Assembly (NCBI GenBank): GCA_902489295.1
Contig: CABTZM010000045.1
Coordinates: 1-13,165 of the forward strand
Length of the DNA stretch: 13,165 nt
Reading direction: 5' to 3'
Origin: an uncultured Collinsella sp.
GTDB lineage: Bacteria > Actinomycetota > Coriobacteriia > Coriobacteriales > Coriobacteriaceae
Each line of letters begins with the position of its first letter. The stretch's first letter is position 1. Made by a program: the position numbers and the translations under genes. Below the pieces are notes generated by a model. The model made no database searches. It was not told the DNA's origin and saw only the letters and a list, made by a program, of their open reading frames with translations. Shown piece after piece: positions 13,035-13,165 of this stretch.

Positions 13035-13165
13035 CCGATGCTTTGGCAAAGTCAGCGAAAACGCCCCTAAGCGAGCAAGGTGACGTGAAAGAGGAGGGCA
13101 TTGACCTTCTGGTCATGCCCGACGATTGAACGTCAGATTGCCGCTTAGGGGCGTTTGCAGCGTCG
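13035..13165 (+). repeat. T3 long hairpin element, copy 2 (runs to the window end)
   Basis: Same conserved ends as copy 1 (CCGATG, TTGGCAAAGTCAGCGA; right end GCAGCGTCG at 13157-13165). The outer stem 13059-13073/13142-13156 is 15 bp and perfect but unrelated in sequence to copy 1. Then follow the conserved bulged A (13074), 4 bp, a GG/GA mismatch, and 6 bp (TGACGT/ACGTCA). Next is a 9x9 block (13087-13095 with 13121-13129), then 6 bp, a bulged T (13102), 4 bp and the TTCT loop (13107-13110). The 9x9 block contains three tandem GA/GA mismatches separated by two A-T and one G-C pair. The last conserved base is the last base of the window. Confidence 0.88.

Noticed and set aside
9658..13165. 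CRISPR-like repeat array
   Set aside because: Repeats occur only two to four times, are hairpins of several types, and are separated by genes rather than by regular spacers.

Overview
The window looks like chromosomal DNA from a GC-rich gut actinobacterium, most likely a Coriobacteriia member close to Collinsella. This is inferred from high-GC codon use, the gene content (PstSCAB with a Tat-type lipoprotein PstS, Sapep-type dipeptidase, DegV, a steroid-dehydrogenase-like SDR) and many dispersed hairpin repeats. No marker in the window proves the genus, and no database search was possible.

Left part (1-3450): a high-affinity phosphate ABC operon on the minus strand, pstS-pstC-pstA-pstB, with pstB cut by the window edge. 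Genes overlap or lie 25 bases apart, and a direct-repeat candidate Pho box lies upstream of pstS. Between pstS and the next operon sit a palindromic repeat (T1 copy A), a UUCG-loop terminator and a long hairpin. Next (3448-5600) comes a minus-strand pair: a HAD phosphatase followed by an M20/Sapep dipeptidase. A divergent plus-strand degV (fatty-acid-binding FakB family) follows, closed by a 20-bp stem hairpin.

Middle (6711-9545): a complete minus-strand RelB/DinJ-YafQ type II toxin-antitoxin pair with an operator-like palindrome, then a LOG-family nucleotide phosphoribohydrolase. Last is tgt, whose terminator lies immediately upstream of the LOG ribosome-binding site. Right part (9546-13165): a repeat cluster, a minus-strand SDR that strongly resembles NADP-dependent 12-alpha-hydroxysteroid dehydrogenases, and a divergent plus-strand gene for an acidic, coiled-coil, C-terminally membrane-anchored protein of unknown function. 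A second repeat cluster begins exactly at that gene's stop codon.

The most unusual content is the non-coding repeats. Two clusters (about 9658-9972 and 12861-13165) combine the same three hairpin families in different order (T1 palindrome, T2 hairpin, T3 long hairpin). T2 and T3 copies differ in stem sequence but keep base pairing. The T3 stems carry purine-purine mismatches, several of them tandem 5'-GA-3'/5'-GA-3' pairs, on the plus strand only. A third long hairpin at 3347-3448 shares the same internal block. This points to selection for a folded single strand (RNA or ssDNA) and is the best candidate here for something undescribed.
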